This document shows, one piece after another, positions 25,246 to 33,785 of a DNA stretch of 64,000 bases. The notes beneath the pieces are model-generated. The model worked only from the letters and a program-made list of their open reading frames with translations. It did no database searches and had not been told where the DNA came from. Origin of the DNA: Castellaniella sp049650445 (GTDB taxonomy: Bacteria > Pseudomonadota > Gammaproteobacteria > Burkholderiales > Burkholderiaceae_B); NCBI RefSeq assembly GCF_049650445.1, contig NZ_JBASAD010000024.1, positions 1 to 64,000 of the forward strand, given 5' to 3'. Both the position numbers and the translations under genes were made by a program. The number at the start of each line of letters is the position of its first letter. Within the stretch, counting starts at the first letter, position 1.

Positions 25246-25620
25246 ATGGGACTGTTCAGCACCATTCTCGAAAAACTGGGCTTCGGCGGCGCACAGGCCG
25301 CCCCGGCACCTGAAGCGGCCTCCGTCCCCGCCAGTGCGCCGGCCAGTCAGGCGATTTCCGTGGTGGACGTGGTCGGCCAACTGGAACAGAAGGCCGCCGC
25401 CAACGCCCAGAAGCTGAACTGGAAGACCTCCATCGTCGACCTGATGAAGCTGCTGGACATGGACAGCAGCCTGGGCGCGCGCAAGGAACTGGCGACCGAA
25501 CTGGGCTGCCCGGCCGACAAGATGGGTGACTCGGCGCAGATGAACATGTGGCTGCACAAGGCCGTGCTGGCCCGTCTGGCGGAAAACGGCGGCAACGTGC
25601 CGGCCGATCTGCTGAACTGA
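25246..25620 (+). CDS. DUF3597-family protein
   Basis: Protein of 124 residues of a conserved family without known function. MGLFSTILEKLGFGG is an amphipathic N-terminal helix, followed by an Ala/Pro-rich linker to about residue 36. The conserved domain is then recognised by VVDVVGQLEQKAA, LNWKTSIVDLMKLLDMDSSL and ARKELATELGCP, with MNMWLHKAVLARLAENGG near the end. LysM-like or peptidoglycan-related roles have been suggested for relatives, but nothing here proves it. AAGGAG precedes the start. It is followed 8 bases later by the DUF937 gene, so the two form a short operon wedged between fecI and the esterase gene. Confidence 0.82.
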   Translation: MGLFSTILEKLGFGGAQAAPAPEAASVPASAPASQAISVVDVVGQLEQKAAANAQKLNWKTSIVDLMKLLDMDSSLGARKELATELGCPADKMGDSAQMNMWLHKAVLARLAENGGNVPADLLN

Positions 25621-25627
25621 GCCCATC

Positions 25628-26200
25628 ATGCAGATCACGGACATCCTCGCCCAGGCGGGCGGGCTGGAATCCATCGCCCGTCAGTTGGGCATCACAGAAA
25701 CCCAGGCGGCCAGCGGCGCCCAGGCGCTGCTGCCGGCCGTGATGGGCGGTTTCCAGAAACAGGCGCAGGGCGCCAACGGGCTCGATGGCCTGCTGTCCCA
25801 ACTGGGCGGCCTGGGCCTGACGGGCAACGCCGATGCGGCCCAGGGCAACGACGTGCTGGGGCAGATTTTCGGCTCGAAGGACGTCAGCCGCACCGTGGCC
25901 CAGCACGCGTCTTCGAGCAGTGGACTGGACCCCGCCCTGCTGAAACAGATGCTGCCTCTGCTGGCCACGCTGGTGGCCGGCTTCATGTCCCGCCAGGGCG
26001 GCTCCGACGCCTCGGCCCAGGCCTCGCCGATGGGTGGTTTGCTGGGCGGCCTGTTGGGCGGGCTCGGCGGTCAGGGCGGCACATCGCAGCCCGCAGGCGG
26101 CGGTCTGCTCGGCACGCTGAATTCGCTGCTCGACACGAACGGCGACGGCAACGCCCTGGACGACATCCTGCGCATGGTGGGCAAGACGGGCTCCCGCTAA
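25628..26200 (+). CDS. DUF937-family (YidB-like) protein
   Basis: Protein of 190 residues. The N-terminal half matches DUF937: ITDILAQAGGLESIARQLGI, TQAASGAQALLPAVMGGFQK and LLKQMLPLLATLVAGFMSRQ are the repeated helical elements with GA/LLP motifs. The C-terminal half is glycine-rich low complexity (GGLLGGLLGGLGGQGG) ending in LLDTNGDGNALDDILRMVG, a D-x-N-x-D-x-N calcium-binding-like loop. Function is unknown. It forms an operon with the DUF3597 gene and ends 4 bases inside the convergent esterase gene. Confidence 0.82.
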   Translation: MQITDILAQAGGLESIARQLGITETQAASGAQALLPAVMGGFQKQAQGANGLDGLLSQLGGLGLTGNADAAQGNDVLGQIFGSKDVSRTVAQHASSSSGLDPALLKQMLPLLATLVAGFMSRQGGSDASAQASPMGGLLGGLLGGLGGQGGTSQPAGGGLLGTLNSLLDTNGDGNALDDILRMVGKTGSR

Positions 26201-26991
26201 GAGCGGCCGCTCGTCTGCACGCCACCCGCCAGCAGCCAGCGCCAGCCCGGCATCAAAGCATCCAGCGGCGCGGTGCGGTGGGTGTGCCCGGGCAGTACCG
26301 CGCTGTCCAGACGCAGACCAGGGCATGACGCCAGCACGCCGGCCAGCTCCTGCATGCCGTCCACCATGGCGCGCGCCCGGCGCATGGCCAGGCGGCGGGA
26401 ACGTTCGTCGTCGGTCAGTCCGGCGCCGTGCTCTTCCGGCGCCAGGCCCTGTTCGTGTTCTCCCACGCTCAGCCGCATGCCCAGGGCCGGCAAGCCCCGG
26501 GCGCACAGCCACGCCCGTCGGCGGCGCAGCAGACGGGCGGCGTAGCGATCGCCCCACCAGACCGAAGGGCTGGACAGGACATAGCCGTCGAAGGCGCGCG
26601 GACGATGGGTCAGCACGTACAGGGCGAACAGGGCGCCCAGGGAATGGCCGCACAGGACCTGGCGGCGCGGGTCCAGACGCCAGTCGCCGGCGATCCGTGC
26701 GCGCACGCGATCCAGGACGCGCAACCAGCGGGCGGCCCCCGACCGCAGGCCGGGCGGTTCCCACCTCACCGGCACGTAGTCCCAGCGGCGGTCCTCGGGC
26801 ACGGCCGGCCCCAGACCCACCAGCAGACCGGGCAAGCCCGAGGGATCGGCGCGCATCGACTCGAACTGCTTGAGATCCAGCACATAGGCCACGGGCCAGC
26901 CGTCCGCCGGCATCGGGCCGGGCGGCACGGCGACGCGCACGGCACAGGCGCGGCCATCCTCCTGAAGCAGGTCAAAGGCAAGCGAGGTCAT
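26197..26991 (-). CDS. Alpha/beta hydrolase, IroE/Fes-like siderophore esterase (copy 1)
   Basis: Esterase D-fold hydrolase of 264 residues. The nucleophile is S117 in QVLCGHSLGALFALYVL, the segment VLSSPSVWWGDRY follows as in IroE and other trilactone esterases, and H236 or H238 in LPGHTHRTAP would complete the triad. IroE-like enzymes hydrolyse the triserine lactone of enterobactin. No signal peptide is seen, so it probably acts in the cytoplasm to release iron. It is divergent from the ABC importer operon across a Fur-box-like site, which supports the role. A generic S-formylglutathione or antibiotic esterase is the alternative. Confidence 0.78.
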   Translation of the reverse strand: MTSLAFDLLQEDGRACAVRVAVPPGPMPADGWPVAYVLDLKQFESMRADPSGLPGLLVGLGPAVPEDRRWDYVPVRWEPPGLRSGAARWLRVLDRVRARIAGDWRLDPRRQVLCGHSLGALFALYVLTHRPRAFDGYVLSSPSVWWGDRYAARLLRRRRAWLCARGLPALGMRLSVGEHEQGLAPEEHGAGLTDDERSRRLAMRRARAMVDGMQELAGVLASCPGLRLDSAVLPGHTHRTAPLDALMPGWRWLLAGGVQTSGRS

Positions 26992-27013
26992 GTTCCACTA
27001 TACTGACGCAACC

Positions 27014-27032
27014 GTAAACGGTTCTCATTCTA
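27014..27032. promoter_or_regulatory. Fur-box-like site between esterase and importer operon
   Basis: The minus strand TAGAATGAGAACCGTTTAC matches the 19-base Fur consensus at about 12 positions. It lies in the 86-base divergent gap, 22 bases from the esterase ATG and 45 bases from the permease ATG, so one site could control both transcripts. Confidence 0.5.
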
Positions 27033-27077
27033 ACCCCGCTTCCCTGATCCACCCGATCGGATTCCCCCCCAAGCCCC

Positions 27078-28133
27078 ATGGATGCCTCACTGACACCCAC
27101 CGCCCCGGTCCTGCTGGACTATCGGCGCATGCTGCGCCGCCGCTGGCTGCTGGTCGCACTGCTGTCGGTCATCATCCTGGCCTCGATCCTGGCGGACTTC
27201 ATGCTGGGGCCGTCGGGCCTGGGCTGGGGGGACCTGAGCCACGCGCTGTTCCACCCCGACCAGGCCGACCCGACCACCCGCGTCATCGTCTGGGACATCC
27301 GCCTGCCCTACGCCTTGATGGCGGTGGCGGTGGGCCTGGCCCTGGGCCTGGCAGGCGGGGAAATGCAGACCATCCTGAACAATCCGCTGGCCAGCCCCTT
27401 CACGCTGGGGATCTCCTCGGCAGCGGCCTTTGGAGCATCGCTGGCCATCGTGCTGGGCCTGTCGCTGCCAGGCGTGCCGCAGTCCTGGACGATCGCCGCC
27501 AACGCCTTCGTCTTCGCGCTGGTGTCGGCGCTGCTGCTGGACGCGGTGGCGCGCTGGGGCTCGATGAGCACGTCCGGGCTGGTGCTGTTCGGCATCGCGC
27601 TGGTGTTCTCCTTCAACGCGGCGGTGTCGCTGGTGCAGTTCGTCGCCAGCGCCGAAGCCCTGCAGGGCCTGGTGTTCTGGACCATGGGCAGCCTGGCGCG
27701 CTCGTCCTGGCCCAAGGTCGGCATCCTGCTGCTGGTCTTCGCCGTGCTGCTGCCGCTGTCGCTGCGCGACACCTGGAAGCTGACCGCGCTGCGCCTGGGC
27801 GAGGATCGCGCCGCCAGCTTCGGCATCGACGTCCCGCGTCTGCGGCTGACGGCGCTGGTGCGCATCAGCGTGCTGGCCGCGCTGGCCGTGTCCTTCGTCG
27901 GCACCATCGGCTTCATCGGGCTGATCGCGCCGCACATCGCGCGCCGCCTGTTCGGCGAAGACCACCGTTTCTACCTGCCGGGCAGCGCGCTGGTGGGCGG
28001 GACGATCCTGTCGCTGGCCTCGATCGCCTCCAAGAACATCGTGCCCGGCATCATCGTGCCGGTGGGCATCGTCACCTCGCTGGTCGGGGTGCCGTTCTTC
28101 CTCGCGGTCGTGCTGCGCCGCCAAATGAAATAA
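27078..28133 (+). CDS. FecCD-family ferric-siderophore ABC permease
   Basis: Inner-membrane permease of 351 residues with about nine to ten hydrophobic segments in the BtuC/FecCD fold. Family motifs are RLPYALMAVAVGLALGLAGG, QTILNNPLASPFTLGISSAA, FIGLIAPHIARRLFGEDHR and GTILSLASIASKN. The cytoplasmic loop that docks the ATPase is the GLIAPHIAR segment. Most enterobactin importers need two different permeases (FepD and FepG); only this one is present, so it probably forms a homodimer like BtuC, or a second gene lies elsewhere. It starts the operon permease-ATPase-binding protein-hydrolase-PPTase. Confidence 0.9.
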   Translation: MDASLTPTAPVLLDYRRMLRRRWLLVALLSVIILASILADFMLGPSGLGWGDLSHALFHPDQADPTTRVIVWDIRLPYALMAVAVGLALGLAGGEMQTILNNPLASPFTLGISSAAAFGASLAIVLGLSLPGVPQSWTIAANAFVFALVSALLLDAVARWGSMSTSGLVLFGIALVFSFNAAVSLVQFVASAEALQGLVFWTMGSLARSSWPKVGILLLVFAVLLPLSLRDTWKLTALRLGEDRAASFGIDVPRLRLTALVRISVLAALAVSFVGTIGFIGLIAPHIARRLFGEDHRFYLPGSALVGGTILSLASIASKNIVPGIIVPVGIVTSLVGVPFFLAVVLRRQMK

Positions 28134-28135
28134 CC

Positions 28136-28921
28136 ATGCTGCAGATCCAGGACCTGTCGGTCGCCTACGGCCGCCACCCCATCATCCACGACCTGTCGGC
28201 CGGACCGTTGATGCCCGGCCGGGTGGTGTCCCTGCTAGGCCCCAACGGCAGCGGCAAATCGACGCTGCTGAAGGCCCTGGCCGGCCTGCTGAAAGTCACG
28301 CACGGCCAGGTGGTGCTGGACGGTCAGGACCTGACGAAACTGTCCTTCGAACGCCGCGCCCAGCGCGTGGTCTACCTGCCGCAATCCCTGCCGGCGGCCG
28401 TGCACCTGCGGGTCTTCGAATCCGTCATGGTGGCCGCACGCGCCTCGGACCTGGATCCGCACGCCCAGGACGTGAGTCCGCAGCGCATTCTGGACGTGCT
28501 CGGGCGCCTGGGCATCGAGCACCTGGCCATGCACTACCTGGATCAACTGTCCGGCGGACAGAAGCAACTGGTGGGCCTGGCCCAGGCGCTGATCCGCACG
28601 CCGCGCCTGCTGCTGCTGGACGAACCCCTGTCGGCCCTGGACCTGAACTACCAATGCCACGTGATGGACCTGCTGGCCCAGGAAACCCGCGAACACGGCC
28701 TGACCACGCTGATCGTGCTGCACGATCTGAACATCGCCCTGCAGCGCAGCGACGAGGCCTTGCTGATCCGCGCAGGCACGCTGGTCGGCCACGGCCAGCC
28801 GGACCAGGTCATCACCGCCGAATCCCTGGCCGACGTCTACCAGGTCAACGCCCGGGTCGAGGCCTGCTCGCGCGGGCTGTCCCACGTACTGATCGACGGG
28901 CTCTGCGCCCCGGCCTCCTGA
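28136..28921 (+). CDS. Ferric-siderophore ABC transporter ATPase, FepC type
   Basis: ATP-binding subunit of 261 residues that powers uptake of the ferric catecholate. Walker A is VVSLLGPNGSGKSTLLKALA, the signature is LDQLSGGQKQLVGLAQALI, Walker B is RLLLLDEPLSALDL, and the switch histidine is in LIVLHDLNIALQ. The ATG at 28136 is two bases after the permease stop. The same frame stays open far upstream (to 26990), but that part is the permease read in another frame and has no homology. Confidence 0.93.
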   Translation: MLQIQDLSVAYGRHPIIHDLSAGPLMPGRVVSLLGPNGSGKSTLLKALAGLLKVTHGQVVLDGQDLTKLSFERRAQRVVYLPQSLPAAVHLRVFESVMVAARASDLDPHAQDVSPQRILDVLGRLGIEHLAMHYLDQLSGGQKQLVGLAQALIRTPRLLLLDEPLSALDLNYQCHVMDLLAQETREHGLTTLIVLHDLNIALQRSDEALLIRAGTLVGHGQPDQVITAESLADVYQVNARVEACSRGLSHVLIDGLCAPAS

Positions 28922-28928
28922 ACCCGAA

Positions 28929-30140
28929 ATGAAAACCCTGTCCGCTTTCCTGCATTTCTTCAACGTCCTGAACATCCTGCGCGCCCTGCCGCTGGCCCTG
29001 GCCTGCCTGGCCGGCACGGCGACGGCCGCCCCCATCCAGGTCACCGACGTCCTGGGACGCCAGGTGACGCTGCCCGCACCCGCACACCGCGTCGTGCTGG
29101 CGCAGGCCCGGCATTTCCAGGTGCTGTCCCTGCTGACACCGGACCCGGCCGCCCTGCTGGCGGGCTGGTCGGACGAACTGCGGACCTCGTTCGCGCCGGA
29201 CTACCGGGCCGCCCTGAAACGCTTCCCCGCACTGGCGCAGGTGCCCGTCGTGGGACGCCACACGCCGGAGTCGTTCTCGGTGGAACGCACGCTGGCCCTA
29301 CGTCCCGACCTGGTGGTCATGACGGCCACCTTCGCGGGCCTCGCCCCAGGTCAGACCGCCAGCGAATCGCCGCTGATCGGCAGTCTGGAAGCCGCCGGGG
29401 TGCCGGTGATCGTGATCGACTTCTTCATCCGGCCGATGGAAAACACCGTGCCCAGCCTGCGCGCCCTGGGACAGGCCATCGGCCAGCCGGAGCGGACCGA
29501 AGCCTTCATCGCCTTCTATCAGCAGCACATGGACGCCGTCGCCAGACGACTGGCAGACCTGCCTGCAGATCAACGCCCGCCGGTCTTCGTCCACGCGCAC
29601 GCAGGCGTCACGGATTGCTGCAGTTCGCCGGGCACAGGCACCTTCAACGACATGATCACCTACGCGGGCGGCCACAACATCGGCGCCGACGTGCTGAAAA
29701 GCGCCACAGGCAAGCTGAATTTCGAATACATCCACGCGCGCGCGCCGCAGGTCTACGTCGCCACCGGCACCGGCTCGCAATCGGGCACGGGCCTGGCGAT
29801 CGGCGCCGGCGTGAACGAGACCACCGCCCGCGCCAGCCTGGCGCGCCTGATCGAATCCAACCGCCTGGACGCGCTGCCCGCAGTGCGCTCGGGCAACAGC
29901 CACGGCATCTGGCACGCCTTCAACGATTCGCCGCTGCACGTGGTGTTCATCGAGGCCCTGGCCCACTGGGTCCACCCGGACCGCTTCGCCGACGTGGACC
30001 CGGCCGCGACGCTGCGCGAGATCAACGAACGGTTCCTGGCCGTCCCCCTGGAAGGCACCTATCTGATCGATCTGCGCGCCCCTGCAGCCAAAACCGATGC
30101 CTCCGGCGCGGCACTGCGGACGCCCGGTCCGCAACCATGA
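28929..30140 (+). CDS. Periplasmic ferric-siderophore-binding protein
   Basis: Class III substrate-binding protein of 403 residues. A signal peptide (ALPLALACLAGTATAA) precedes APIQVTDVLGRQVTLPAPAH, the usual first strand of iron-complex binding proteins. Two lobes follow, with ESFSVERTLALRPDLVVMTA, GVPVIVIDFFIRPMENTV and GGHNIGADVLKSATGKLNFE. Glutamates for docking to the permease occur near E124 and in FEYIHARAP. It follows the ATPase gene by 7 bases and overlaps the next gene through ATGA. The length is slightly above the 300-350 typical of FepB because of a C-terminal tail rich in Ala/Pro. Confidence 0.88.
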   Translation: MKTLSAFLHFFNVLNILRALPLALACLAGTATAAPIQVTDVLGRQVTLPAPAHRVVLAQARHFQVLSLLTPDPAALLAGWSDELRTSFAPDYRAALKRFPALAQVPVVGRHTPESFSVERTLALRPDLVVMTATFAGLAPGQTASESPLIGSLEAAGVPVIVIDFFIRPMENTVPSLRALGQAIGQPERTEAFIAFYQQHMDAVARRLADLPADQRPPVFVHAHAGVTDCCSSPGTGTFNDMITYAGGHNIGADVLKSATGKLNFEYIHARAPQVYVATGTGSQSGTGLAIGAGVNETTARASLARLIESNRLDALPAVRSGNSHGIWHAFNDSPLHVVFIEALAHWVHPDRFADVDPAATLREINERFLAVPLEGTYLIDLRAPAAKTDASGAALRTPGPQP

Positions 30141-30988
30141 ACCTGCGGGAAACCGTCCTGGCGAACGGCACGCCCGATGCGCGCCGCCTGCGCCTGCATG
30201 TCCCGGCCGGGACATCGCCCCGGAACGGCTGGCCGCTGCTGGTCTTGCTGGACGGGGACTGGGTCTGGCCCCTGGACGCGCCGCCCGAAGGTGCAGCGGC
30301 CTGCGCCGTGCTGATCCCGGGCCACGGCGGCCTGCACGGTCCGGTTCTGCCCCGCTGGAGCCAGCAAGGCTCACTGGCCTCGTCCCAGGCTGTGCCCCGG
30401 GCGCAGGCCCTGGCGCAACGCGCGCTGGATTTCACACCGCCCGCGCCGGACGGCAGCCGCTGGCCCGATCCACGCCAGCCCGAATGGCAATGCGGCGGCG
30501 CAGACCCATTCCTGGCTGCGCTGCTGGGCCCCATGCTGGCCTGGGCCGCAGCTCAGGCGCCCCTGGATCCGGCCCGCCTGAACCTGTACGGCCACTCCTA
30601 CGGCGGCCTGTGCGCGCTCTACGCACTGGTCCGCCACCCCGGACGTTTCGCCCACACGATCTGTGCCAGCCCCTCGCTCTGGTGGCGCGACGGCAGGATC
30701 GAAGCCCTGCTCGACGGACTGCCGCGCGCGCTGCCGGCGCCCTCCGGTCCGATGCGCCTGACTCTCATGGCCGGCACGGACGAGCGCTGGTATCCCCTGC
30801 CGCCCGATCCCATGCACCCGCGCCGCCCGGCCGACGGCATCCCGACCTTGCCCCGGCTGGAAGCACTGCGCCGCCGGCTGTCGGACACCCCCTGGCTGGA
30901 CTGCGCGCTGGAACGCCTGGACGGTGCCCGGCACGGCGACGCGCTGCGGGCCAGCGCACAGCGGGCAATGACGCTCGCCGCTACATGA
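30137..30988 (+). CDS. Enterochelin esterase-like hydrolase (copy 2)
   Basis: Alpha/beta hydrolase of 283 residues in the Fes/IroE group. The nucleophile is S154 in LNLYGHSYGGLCALYAL, followed by ICASPSLWWRDGR; H266 in DGARHGDALR is a likely triad member. It would open the trilactone of the imported siderophore and free the iron. The start overlaps the stop of the binding-protein gene (ATGA at 30137-30140) and its own stop overlaps the PPTase start the same way, so it is part of the importer operon. It is clearly related in fold to the esterase at 26197-26991 but is not a near-identical duplicate. Confidence 0.82.
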   Translation: MNLRETVLANGTPDARRLRLHVPAGTSPRNGWPLLVLLDGDWVWPLDAPPEGAAACAVLIPGHGGLHGPVLPRWSQQGSLASSQAVPRAQALAQRALDFTPPAPDGSRWPDPRQPEWQCGGADPFLAALLGPMLAWAAAQAPLDPARLNLYGHSYGGLCALYALVRHPGRFAHTICASPSLWWRDGRIEALLDGLPRALPAPSGPMRLTLMAGTDERWYPLPPDPMHPRRPADGIPTLPRLEALRRRLSDTPWLDCALERLDGARHGDALRASAQRAMTLAAT

Positions 30989-31713
30989 CGGCGCGCGACG
31001 CGCCTCGGACAGGAGACTGTTCCGCGCCCATCCGGGACGGTGACTGCGCTCCATACCAGTTGATCTTGTCCCGAGGGCTGCCGGACGAGGCCGGAGCCAT
31101 CCGCCTGCGCCGCGACCTGCCCGAAGCCGAATGGCGCTGGATCACCCGTCTGCGACGCCCCGAAGACCGCCTGCGCAGCCTGGTCGGCCGCGTCCTGGCC
31201 CGCCGCCTGCTGGGCCAACGCCTAGGACTGGCGCCCGGGGCCGTCCCCCTGGACACAGGGCCGCACGGCAAGCCCATGCTCGCCGTGCCCACCCCAGCCT
31301 GGCACTTCAACATCGCGCACAGCGGCGATCTAGTGCTGGTCGGCGCCGGACCGCAGCCGCTGGGCGTGGACGTGGAGCACTGCCCGGACACGGTGGACGC
31401 GGACCTGTGGCGGCTGGTCACCGGCAGGGCCGACACCGCGCCCGATCCCAGAACCTTTTGCGCCCACTGGGTCCGCCGCGAAGCGGTCCTCAAAGCCTGC
31501 GGCCTGGGGCTGAGGGCCGAGCCCGGGACGCTGCGACTGTCGGAGCCCGATGACGGGGGCTGGACGCCGGTCGCGGGCCGGCCCGAAGTCGAAGGCCTGC
31601 AGGTGCGGCTGTTGCAAGCCACCCCGGATCACTGCGCCGCCCTGTGCCTGACGAACACTCCGGCCCCGGGCGCCTGGACGCTGAAAACGCTGGCGCTGGC
31701 CGATTGGGCATAG
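30985..31713 (+). CDS. Sfp/EntD-type 4'-phosphopantetheinyl transferase
   Basis: Transfers the phosphopantetheine arm of CoA to carrier-protein serines, here those of the free ArCP and the EntF thiolation domain. The 242-residue protein has AWHFNIAHSGDLVLVGAG, the metal-binding motif PLGVDVEHCPD (D129, E131) and the third motif HWVRREAVLKACGLGL with E166 and K170, in normal order and spacing for Sfp-type enzymes. It overlaps the hydrolase gene by ATGA. Being placed at the end of the importer operon rather than the biosynthetic one is a little unusual; the Fur box of the next operon begins 3 bases after its stop. Confidence 0.9.
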   Translation: MTARDAPRTGDCSAPIRDGDCAPYQLILSRGLPDEAGAIRLRRDLPEAEWRWITRLRRPEDRLRSLVGRVLARRLLGQRLGLAPGAVPLDTGPHGKPMLAVPTPAWHFNIAHSGDLVLVGAGPQPLGVDVEHCPDTVDADLWRLVTGRADTAPDPRTFCAHWVRREAVLKACGLGLRAEPGTLRLSEPDDGGWTPVAGRPEVEGLQVRLLQATPDHCAALCLTNTPAPGAWTLKTLALADWA

Positions 31714-31715
31714 AA

Positions 31716-31734
31716 TATAATCATTCTCATTATC
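31716..31734 (+). promoter_or_regulatory. Strong Fur box before the biosynthetic operon
   Basis: TATAATCATTCTCATTATC matches GATAATGATAATCATTATC at 15 of 19 positions, by far the best site in the window. It lies 27 bases upstream of entE in a short AT-rich gap and should overlap the promoter of the seven-gene biosynthetic operon. Confidence 0.8.
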
Positions 31735-31760
31735 ATGCTCAGAATCTTAACGCCTGAATC

Positions 31761-33509
31761 ATGACGACAGTCCCAACCACGCTTGCTCCCGCCGACGGCG
31801 CATCCGTCGAAACACCCCACCCCGTCCAGGTCTGGCCTGACGATTTCGCCGCCCGCTATCGGGCAGCCGGCCATTGGCGCAACGAAACCTTCGGCGCCTG
31901 GCTGCGCGAACGCGCCACGGCCTACCCGGACCGCCCGGCCGTGATCGCTGGCGACCAGCGCTGGACCTACGCCGACCTGGACCGCCGCGCCAGCGCCCTG
32001 GCGGCCGGATTCCTGGGCGCCGGACTGCGGCAAGGCGACCGCGTGCTGGTGCACCTGCCCAATATCCCCGACTTCATCGCCGTGGTGATGGGGCTGTTTC
32101 GCGCCGGCCTGATCCCGGTCTACGCCCTGCCTGCACACCGTATCACCGAAATCGAGCACTTCGCCCGGGGCTCGGGCGCGCGCGCCTACGTGGCCGCTGC
32201 GGCACACGCCGGCTTCGACTACACCGCGCTGGCCCGCGAACTGCAGGCCCGCCAGCCCCACGTCGAGCACATCTGGATCGCCGGATCCGCGACACGTACA
32301 CCGGGCGCCGGACCAGCCGGCGCTCAAGACACGAGCGCCCAGCCGGGCACCGATCCCTTTCCATGCCTGAGCACGCTGTACGCCACGGACGGCTCTACGG
32401 TCCCGGCCAGCGTCTCGCAAGGCCCGGACGTGGCCTTTCTGCAGATCTCCGGCGGCAGCACGGGGCTGTCCAAGCTGATCCCGCGCACGCACGACGATTA
32501 CATCTACACCCTGCGCGAATCCGCCCGCATCTGCGGACTGGACGCGGACACCGTGTTCCTCGGCGCGTTGCCGATCGCGCACAATTTCCCCATGAGTTCG
32601 CCAGGCTTTCTAGGCACGCTGTACGCGGGCGGCCGCGTGGTGCTCAGCCCCTCGCCCGATCCGGAATCGTGTTTTGCCCTGGTCGAGCGTGAACGCGTCA
32701 CGGTCACCAGCCTGGTGCCGCCGCTGCTGCTGCAATGGCTGGACCGCGCACCCGCCTCGGGACACGACCTGGGCAGCCTGCGCGCCATCCAGGTGGGCGG
32801 CGCCAAGCTGTCGGCCGAGATCGCCCGCCGTGTACGCCCCACACTGGGTGCCACACTGCAGCAGGTCTTCGGCATGGCCGAAGGACTGGTCAACTACACC
32901 CGCCTGGACGATCCGGACGATCTGATCATCCACACCCAGGGCCGCCCCATCAGTCCGGACGACGAGATCCTGATCCTGGACGACGAGGGCCGGCCGGTCG
33001 AACCTGGCCAGGCGGGCCACCTGCTGACGCGCGGCCCCTACACGATCCGCGCCTATCACGACAATCCGCCGGCCAATGCGCGCGCCTTCACCGAGGACGG
33101 CTACTACCGCACCGGCGACGTGGTGCGGATGACGCCCGAAGGCTACCTGGAAGTCCAGGGCCGCGCGGGCGACCACATCAACCGCGCCGGCGAAAAGATC
33201 TCCGCCGAAGAGATCGAGGACCATCTGCTGTCGCACCCGCAGGTCTTCGACGCCGCCGTGGTGTCGGTGCCGGACGAATACCTGGGCGAGCGCAGTTGCG
33301 CCTTCATCATTCCCAAGGGCGAGCGCCCCCGCCCGGCGGACCTGAAACGCTGGATCCGCGCACGCGGCATCGCCGACTTCAAGGTTCCCGACCAGATCGT
33401 GTGCGTGGACGCCTTCGCCTCCACCGCCGCGATGAAGATCAGCCGCAAGGCCCTGCGTGCCCAGTTGCGCGCCCAACTGCTGGAGCAGGAACGCGCTGCG
33501 GCGCAGTGA
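31761..33509 (+). CDS. entE: 2,3-dihydroxybenzoate-AMP ligase
   Basis: Activates 2,3-dihydroxybenzoate with ATP and loads it onto the aryl carrier protein. The 582-residue adenylating enzyme shows the P-loop-like motif LQISGGSTGLSKLIPRTHDD at about residues 227-246, IAHNFPMSSPGFLG with the Asn and Ser that recognise the catechol in EntE/DhbE, GMAEGLVNYTRLDD, GYYRTGDVVRMTPEGYLEVQ, and the C-terminal lysine in AAMKISRKALRAQL near residue 559. It is slightly longer than EntE (about 540) because of extra sequence around residues 165-200, where E. coli EntE is shorter. It is the first gene of the operon behind the Fur box. Confidence 0.93.
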   Translation: MTTVPTTLAPADGASVETPHPVQVWPDDFAARYRAAGHWRNETFGAWLRERATAYPDRPAVIAGDQRWTYADLDRRASALAAGFLGAGLRQGDRVLVHLPNIPDFIAVVMGLFRAGLIPVYALPAHRITEIEHFARGSGARAYVAAAAHAGFDYTALARELQARQPHVEHIWIAGSATRTPGAGPAGAQDTSAQPGTDPFPCLSTLYATDGSTVPASVSQGPDVAFLQISGGSTGLSKLIPRTHDDYIYTLRESARICGLDADTVFLGALPIAHNFPMSSPGFLGTLYAGGRVVLSPSPDPESCFALVERERVTVTSLVPPLLLQWLDRAPASGHDLGSLRAIQVGGAKLSAEIARRVRPTLGATLQQVFGMAEGLVNYTRLDDPDDLIIHTQGRPISPDDEILILDDEGRPVEPGQAGHLLTRGPYTIRAYHDNPPANARAFTEDGYYRTGDVVRMTPEGYLEVQGRAGDHINRAGEKISAEEIEDHLLSHPQVFDAAVVSVPDEYLGERSCAFIIPKGERPRPADLKRWIRARGIADFKVPDQIVCVDAFASTAAMKISRKALRAQLRAQLLEQERAAAQ

Positions 33510-33542
33510 ACCGGCCCTCTTGCACCGAACCGAAACACCGAT

Positions 33543-33785
33543 ATGAGCACCCTCAGCCTCGAATCCATGCGCGCCGACGTCGCCCGCATGCTGCATGAAT
33601 CACCTGAAGACATTCGGGACGACGACAACCTGATGGACCTGGGTCTGGATTCCATGCGCCTGATGAAGCTCGCCGCGCAATGGCGCGAAGCCGGCGCACG
33701 GCTGGAATTCGCCGATCTGGCCGCCGATGCCACCCTGGCGCACTGGTGGGCGATCGTGGCGCGCGGCCAGGCGAACCCCACATGA
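33543..33785 (+). CDS. Free-standing aryl carrier protein
   Basis: Carrier domain of 80 residues: helix 1 ESMRADVARMLHESPEDI, then DDNLMDLGLDSMRLMKLAAQ with S37 as the phosphopantetheine attachment site, and a C-terminal helix near WWAIVARG. In E. coli this ArCP is the C-terminal domain of EntB; here the isochorismatase part is a separate gene at 40240-40878. It accepts 2,3-DHB from EntE and presents it to the EntF condensation domain. The stop overlaps the entF start by ATGA, so the two are probably made in equal amounts. Confidence 0.92.
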   Translation: MSTLSLESMRADVARMLHESPEDIRDDDNLMDLGLDSMRLMKLAAQWREAGARLEFADLAADATLAHWWAIVARGQANPT

